Assembly: GCA_010909725.1 (NCBI GenBank)
Contig: JAACMV010000022.1
Coordinates: 682,001 to 746,000, forward strand
Length of the DNA: 64,000 nucleotides
DNA from: Picochlorum sp. 'celeri'
Lineage: Eukaryota; Chlorophyta; Trebouxiophyceae
Direction of reading: 5' to 3'
Made by a program: the position numbers and the translations under genes. Below are positions 59,081 through 64,000 of this stretch, piece after piece. The notes below the pieces were generated by a model, which made no database searches, had not been told where the DNA came from, and was given only the letters and a program-made list of their open reading frames with translations. Position 1 is the first letter of the stretch, and every line of letters begins with the position of its first letter.

Positions 59081-60401
59081 TGATTCCGTTGCGGGAGGGC
59101 GGTCGAAAGGAAATGCCCATCGTACGCTCGCTGTCCCATCCAGCACCCGGCGCCATGGGAGGGGATGAGAGGACCCCCCAGGCGCCATCGGGACCCAACA
59201 ACCGCTCAAATGCACCACCATACCAACCACCTCCCGCAAACAAAATACAACAAACAACATCGCAACGTCAGATAACTGACACTCAAACATACACGTGCTA
59301 CCGTGACTGCCAAACAACCACGCAAGCACCACAAACACAAGGGAACTCGTTCCACTGCTCACGATCTGATTCGATTCGAGTTCATACCGACTCGCTCATC
59401 AAGCGCGCATTGCTGCTATCGTTATCCAAAGTACGTGTCTTATATCATATTACAGTGTTTGAGCCCCCGGGGAGGTGGGTTTGGGGGGCATGGTGGGTGG
59501 TGACAACGGGAGTTGGGGTGGCGTTGTTAACACACGAGACCCGCTTTGTCATGGCCTTGCCCGCTGCTTGCCAGGATCCCACCTGGACGCCTGTCTGTGC
59601 CCGTGTCTTCTTCGATGCCACCGTGGACATGATGATGAACTCACACGTATTTCTGTGACATGCTGTAGTGGCCAAGAAGTTCAGACCACGCCGTGCCAAC
59701 ACATGGAAGCACCCCACTCCACTGTTCCAAAGAGGCCTGCTGGCGGTGGCGGTGCCGGAGCCTGCCGAGCAGTACTCCAAGGCTGCCAAGAAGAATTTCA
59801 GGAGGCGACAGAACAGGCGTGCCAGAAAAGCAGCGGCCAACATGGAACAACATCTCACCGTGGCTGCAGGCGTCGACAGCAAGACAAACTGGACAGTCGT
59901 GAAGGATGGGGATACTGCTGTCAAGCAGACCATTGCTGTCAAGCAGACGTCCGCTGTTGGAGCCACTGCTCCAAGACCGCCTCATAAATCACAATCTGCC
60001 ATGTCCATCAAGACCGTGGACGACTTCAACTATACCAAAATCAAGCCAGCTTGGTAAAGGAAAGTCTATGGAGTGGTGCCTTCAGCCAAGGTACCCCAAG
60101 AGAGACTCTAGTGTGATGCCTTTTGCAGCTTGGTTGGAACACTGCTTGAGAGATCAAACTGGTATCCTCGGGACCAGGAGATGCTCAGCAAGGGGACTGC
60201 TGTGGAAGTCACACATTCTCACACTGTATGAAAATGCACAAATTTGTATGAATCAATCACGCCATGACGTGTAACCCTACTATGCCTGTATCTACTCACA
60301 CCACCTGGGCACACGTATGTCAGGCCTGCCTTCATATCCAAGGAGGTCATACTGCCCTTGCGTCCCGACGACAATTGACAATCTGTTGCTTGGCGGTGCT
60401 T
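59081..60401 (+). repeat. Tandem repeat unit R4
   Basis: First full unit of a head-to-tail array, starting at TTGATTCCGTTGCGGG. Contains 5' flank, head exon, coding region and 3' tail. It is the most diverged of the three at its 5' end. Period to the next unit about 1,321 bp. Confidence 0.9.
59551..60057 (+). CDS. Repeat-encoded basic protein (copy in R4)
   Basis: Exon 59551-59602 (MALPAACQDPTWTPVCA) plus 59669-60057 if the 66-nt intron is spliced, 146 residues ending DDFNYTKIKPAW. Compared with R1, changes include RRRQNRRARK for RRRQNKRARK and DSKTNW for DSKANW. Nearly all changes seen between copies alter amino acids, so purifying selection is not obvious. Function unknown. Confidence 0.4.
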
Positions 60402-61726
60402 TGATTCCGTTGCGGGAGGGCGGTCGAAAGGAAATGCCCATCGTACGCTCGCTCTCCCATCCAGCACCCGGCGCCATGGGAGGGGATGAGACAGGAACCC
60501 CCAGGCGCCATCGGGACCCAACAACCGCTCAAATGCACCACCATACCAACCACCTCCCGCAAACAAAATACAACAAACAACATCGCAACGTCAGATAACT
60601 GACACTCAAAACATACACGTGCTACCGTGACTGCCAAACAACCACGCAAGCACCACAAACACAAGGGAACTCGTTCCACTGCTCACGATCTGATTCGATT
60701 CGAGTTCATACCGACTCGCTCATCAAGCGCGCATTGCTGCTATCGTTATCCAAAGTACGTGTCTTATATCATATTACAGTGTTTGAGCCCCCGGGGAAGT
60801 GGGTTTGGGGAGCATGGTGGGTGGTGACAACGGGAGTTGGGGTGGCGTTGTTAACACACGAGACCCGCTTTGTCATGGCCTTGCCCGCTGCTTGCCAGGA
60901 TCCCACCTGGACGCCTGTCTGTGCCCGTGTCTTCTTCGATGCCACCGTGGACATGATGATGAACTCACACGTATTTCTGTGACATGCTGTAGTGGCCAAG
61001 AAGTTCAGACCACGCCGTGCCAACACATGGAAGCACCCCACGCCACTGTTCCAAAGAGGGCTGCTGGCGGTGGCGGTGCCGGAGCCTGCCGAGCAGTACT
61101 CCAAGGCTGCCAAGAAGAATTTCAGGAGGCGACAGAACAGGCGTGCCAGAAAAGCAGCGGCCAACATGGAACAACATCTCACCGTGGCTGCAGGCGTCGA
61201 CAGCAAGACAAACTGGACAGTCGTGAAGGATGGGGATACTGCTGTCAAGCAGACCATTGCTGTCAAGCAGACGTCCGCTGTTGGAGCCACTGCTCCAAGA
61301 CCGCCTCATAAATCACAATCTGCCATGTCCATCAAGACCGTGGACGACTTCAACTATACCAAAATCAAGCCAGCTTGGTAAAGGAAAAGTCTATGGAGTG
61401 GTGCCTTCAGCCAAGGTACCCCAAGAGAGACTCTAGTGTGATGCCTTTTGCAGCTTGGTTGGAACACTGCTTGAGAGATCAAACTGGTATCCTCGGGACC
61501 AGGAGATGCTCAGCAAGGGGACTGCTGTGGAAGTCACACATTCTCACACTGTATGAAAATGCACAAATTTGTATGAATCAATCACGCCATGACGTGTAAC
61601 CCTACTATGCCTGTATCTACTCACACCACCTGGGCACACGTATGTCAGGCCTGCCTTCATATCCAAGGAGGTCATACTGCCCTTGCGTCCCGACGACAAT
61701 TGACAGTCTGTTGCTTGGCGGTGCTT
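60402..61726 (+). repeat. Tandem repeat unit R5
   Basis: Second full unit, 1,325 bp, almost identical to R4 and to the shared part of R6, implying recent duplication or ongoing homogenisation. Same internal order as R4. Confidence 0.92.
60875..61381 (+). CDS. Repeat-encoded basic protein (copy in R5)
   Basis: Exon 60875-60926 plus 60993-61381 under the same splice model. The encoded 146-residue product equals that of R4 except for single positions such as LLAVAV context near the head. The 3' part of the unit after the stop is non-coding in this frame. Confidence 0.4.
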
Positions 61727-62464
61727 TGATTCCGTTGCGGGAGGGCGGTCGAAAGGAAATGCCCATCGTACGCTCGCTCTCCCATCCAGCACCCGGCGCC
61801 ATGGGAGGGGATGAGACAGGAACCCCCAGGCGCCATCGGGACCCAACAACCGCTCAAATGCACCACCATACCAACCACCTCCCGCAAACAAAATACAACA
61901 AACAACATCGCAACGTCAGATAACTGACACTCAAAACATACACGTGCTACCGTGACTGCCAAACAACCACGCAAGCACCACAAACACAAGGGAACTCGTT
62001 CCACTGCTCACGATCTGATTCGATTCGAGTTCATACCGACTCGCTCATCAAGCGCGCATTGCTGCTATCGTTATCCAAAGTACGTGTCTTATATCATATT
62101 ACAGTGTTTGAGCCCCCGGGGAAGTGGGTTTGGGGAGCATGGTGGGTGGTGACAACGGGAGTTGGGGTGGCGTTGTTAACACACGAGACCCGCTTTGTCA
62201 TGGCCTTGCCCGCTGCTTGCCAGGATCCCACCTGGACGCCTGTCTGTGCCCGTGTCTTCTTCGATGCCACCGTGGACATGATGATGAACTCACACGTATT
62301 TCTGTGACATGCTGTAGTGGCCAAGAAGTTCAGACCACGCCGTGCCAACACATGGAAGCACCCCACGCCACTGTTCCAAAGAGGGCTGCTGGCGGTGGCG
62401 GTGCCGGAGCCTGCCGAGCAGTACTCCAAGGCTGCCAAGAAGAATTTCAGGAGGCGACAGAACA
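61727..62464 (+). repeat. Truncated repeat unit R6 joined to a unique gene
   Basis: Third unit, identical to R5 up to AGGCGACAGAACA, where the array ends inside the coding head and unique sequence begins. The bases AGAACA are repeated at the junction. It supplies the promoter and first codons of the following 539-residue gene. Confidence 0.9.
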
Positions 62465-63885
62465 AGAACAGGAGGTTAACTGTCGAGGAAGGGGCCGATA
62501 CCATTATCCCTAGCTCTGTGAGGAATGGGGGTGCAGGTCCTGAGGAATGCCACAATGCCAGCGGGAATACCTCTGCGCTTGCTGATGTTACGAATGATGG
62601 AGACTGTAATGTATCTCTGTCTTCCGATAACACGGATGTATCTATTAAAAAAGTTTCAGATACGAAAAATGAGAGAGAGAGCTGCTCCACGAGGCAGAGT
62701 AAACAAAGTCGTATGGACTCTTCAGAAGATGTAGCTTCATGTGACAAGGTTGCACACGTGTCAGGGTCCATCGACGCCGCAACAGACACCAAACCATTAT
62801 CAAACAGCAAAATAGCAAGGAAGAATCGAAGGCGAAGACGCAATAAGCTTGCAAAGAGACAAGAGAAGGAGGGTACACTCACTGTTGGCTTGGGACCTCA
62901 GGAAGATGAAATACCGGTAGGTATCAAAGATTTTCGCAAGACTGGCATGACGGGGGATCACTCCAAGCATAATAACTACAATCAAAGTATCCAAGCCCAT
63001 CGACAAGGTCAGCAAGCTCCATACAATGGACTCTTGATGTCACCATGGACCCAGGTCAGCAGGGTACCAGAGGGAAAGCGAGTCATAGCCATGTATGAGG
63101 AGCAGAAGGAGGATGGAAACCGTGTGAGATTTGTAGACCACAATCGTGCACTCACATCTCTCGAAAAGATTGCCGGTGTATTGAGGTCTATTGATCTGGA
63201 TTCGCTCACCAAAGATGAGGGACCGCATCCTCAAACAGAACAGGACAAGCACAACGGGTGGATACTCCTAGAAGAAATGGGAAGCATGAAATCGCAGTTC
63301 ATTGTTAGAAAATGTATTCGAGTATGCGAATCATTGCCACATCCCATCGAGTGCTACCAAGTGAAATGCATTGGAGGCCCTGCCAGTCATAATGGGGCTT
63401 TCTTTTCATTCTCCAACGACGGGACCCCATGGCAGTTCACCAAAGAGTTTGGCGAGTACTTTTGCAAAAATCGGTCGAAATTCAATAGCCAACAAGAAGA
63501 GGAGGACTTTACGAGGAAGGAGAAACAACGCTTGATAAACGCAGGAATGAAATTAGGACCAGACCAAAATCCTTTGTCTGATGGCTTGTCTTCTTTGGTA
63601 AACAAAGGTTTTGTGTACCGTGGCCGGCCTCGACAAATCAACAAACACACAATTTTTTACAAGGCAAACCTTGAAGACACAAATTTGTCACCTGCGTACA
63701 AGACAAAGATGCTGGCTTATAAGGTGTACTACAAGGTGCCTGTGCAATCCTCAGGTGCCATTCAGGATGAGTATCATCACGGTGGGGAGCACTTATTCTA
63801 CCCCTCCGGGCAACGGTGCGCCCTCCCAATCAATGGAAACAGCAAAAATCAAATGAATGATATTGTAGACTGCATATGCATATGA
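62200..63885 (+). CDS. Long member of the repeat-head family, 539 residues
   Basis: Exon 62200-62251, 66-nt intron, exon 62318-63885. The head (AKKFRPRRANTWKHP to FRRRQN) is repeat-derived; from NRRLTVEEGADTIIP onward the sequence is unique. A Ser/Asp/Asn-rich linker leads to a second basic cluster (KIARKNRRRRRNKLAKRQ, about residue 200). A folded C-terminal part follows: LLMSPWTQVSRVPEGKRVI, NGWILLEEMGSMKSQFIV, HNGAFFSFSNDGTPWQFTK, YKTKMLAYKVYYKVPVQSS, ending NDIVDCICI. No family recognised. It may be the parental gene from whose 5' end the tandem units were copied. The head splice is tentative; the main frame is certain. Confidence 0.55.
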
Positions 63886-64000
63886 ATGCACGAGTGCAGA
63901 TGTTATTAATAGCCCCTCCTGGGATTGTGTCAAGTAACTGGATCAACTATTCTTATATGCTGTTTTGATGCTTGGAACAATTTTATGATCCCATGTTCCC

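Noticed and set aside
59050..59658. A 202-codon plus-strand frame across the repeat 5' flank
   Set aside because: It runs through promoter-like flank, has no counterpart of this length in the other copies and lacks protein-like composition.
62296..62317. A 22-nt GT-AG 'intron' in the repeat units
   Set aside because: Splicing there enters a different frame from the basic head; the 66-nt alternative from 62252 preserves the frame and has a typical length.
62094..62882. A 262-codon minus-strand frame opposite the 539-residue gene
   Set aside because: Antisense shadow; its content follows the sense strand codons and is shared with short antisense frames in every repeat unit.

Overview
This window is nuclear DNA from a photosynthetic eukaryote, most likely a green alga. 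Genes lie on both strands, are tightly packed and carry short GT-AG introns, mostly 62-110 nt. Products are organelle-targeted or typically eukaryotic: a Prp43-type spliceosomal helicase, TAF7, SNAPC3, a Rab18-like GTPase, a MIC19-like CHCH protein and mitochondrial ClpX. The green lineage is suggested by a chloroplast-type NADP-malate dehydrogenase that has the C-terminal regulatory cysteines but lacks the N-terminal pair (the pattern known from Chlamydomonas), by a GlcD-GlcF fusion resembling algal glycolate dehydrogenase, by a twin-LOV protein and by a SOS1-like antiporter. The species cannot be named from the sequence alone.

Layout. 1-5.2 kb: ETF-beta (partial), Prp43/DHX15 helicase, NADP-malate dehydrogenase. 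5.2-8.5 kb: a basic protein with a 26-nt intron, a cluster of perfect palindromes, and a beta-trefoil-like protein with a C-terminal anchor. 8.8-23.5 kb: a photorespiration block of NADH-GOGAT (+), hydroxypyruvate reductase (-), a twin-LOV photoreceptor (+), a glycolate dehydrogenase-like flavo/Fe-S enzyme (-) and serine-glyoxylate aminotransferase (+). The genes alternate in strand and so share two divergent promoters. 23.5-26.8 kb: DUF3783-like protein, a small basic ORF, TAF7, mitoribosomal S1. 28.8-44 kb: Q-rich protein, DEK-C/SWIB protein, short MTHFR, heme-oxygenase-like protein, SNAPC3, CTD-phosphatase, MIC19, TraB-family protein, ClpX, Rab18. 44-52.5 kb: RAP-domain repeat protein, proline-rich ORFs, a probable lumenal zinc peptidase, a J-domain protein and a hypothetical gene. 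53.8-58.7 kb: SOS1-like Na+/H+ exchanger.

A gene-bearing repeat of about 1,325 bp occurs at 26.9-28.6 kb (-), 52.9-53.7 kb (-) and, in tandem, 59.1-62.5 kb (+). Its 5' part (promoter plus an N-terminal coding head) is joined to at least three different 3' tails.

How the genes fit together: glycolate dehydrogenase makes glyoxylate, SGAT aminates it using serine and releases hydroxypyruvate, HPR reduces this to glycerate, GOGAT helps refix the ammonia, and NADP-MDH exports reductant. Five genes of one light-dependent pathway, with a blue-light receptor in the middle, are unlikely to be adjacent by chance.

Many genes show single-base frame breaks, often in homopolymers, with conserved coding sequence on both sides. 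They are densest at 15.9-19.5 kb and 47-51 kb. I read most as consensus errors of a long-read assembly; where they occur, coordinates describe a gene span, not one open frame. Exon boundaries are my reading of splice sites and family alignment, without transcript evidence.
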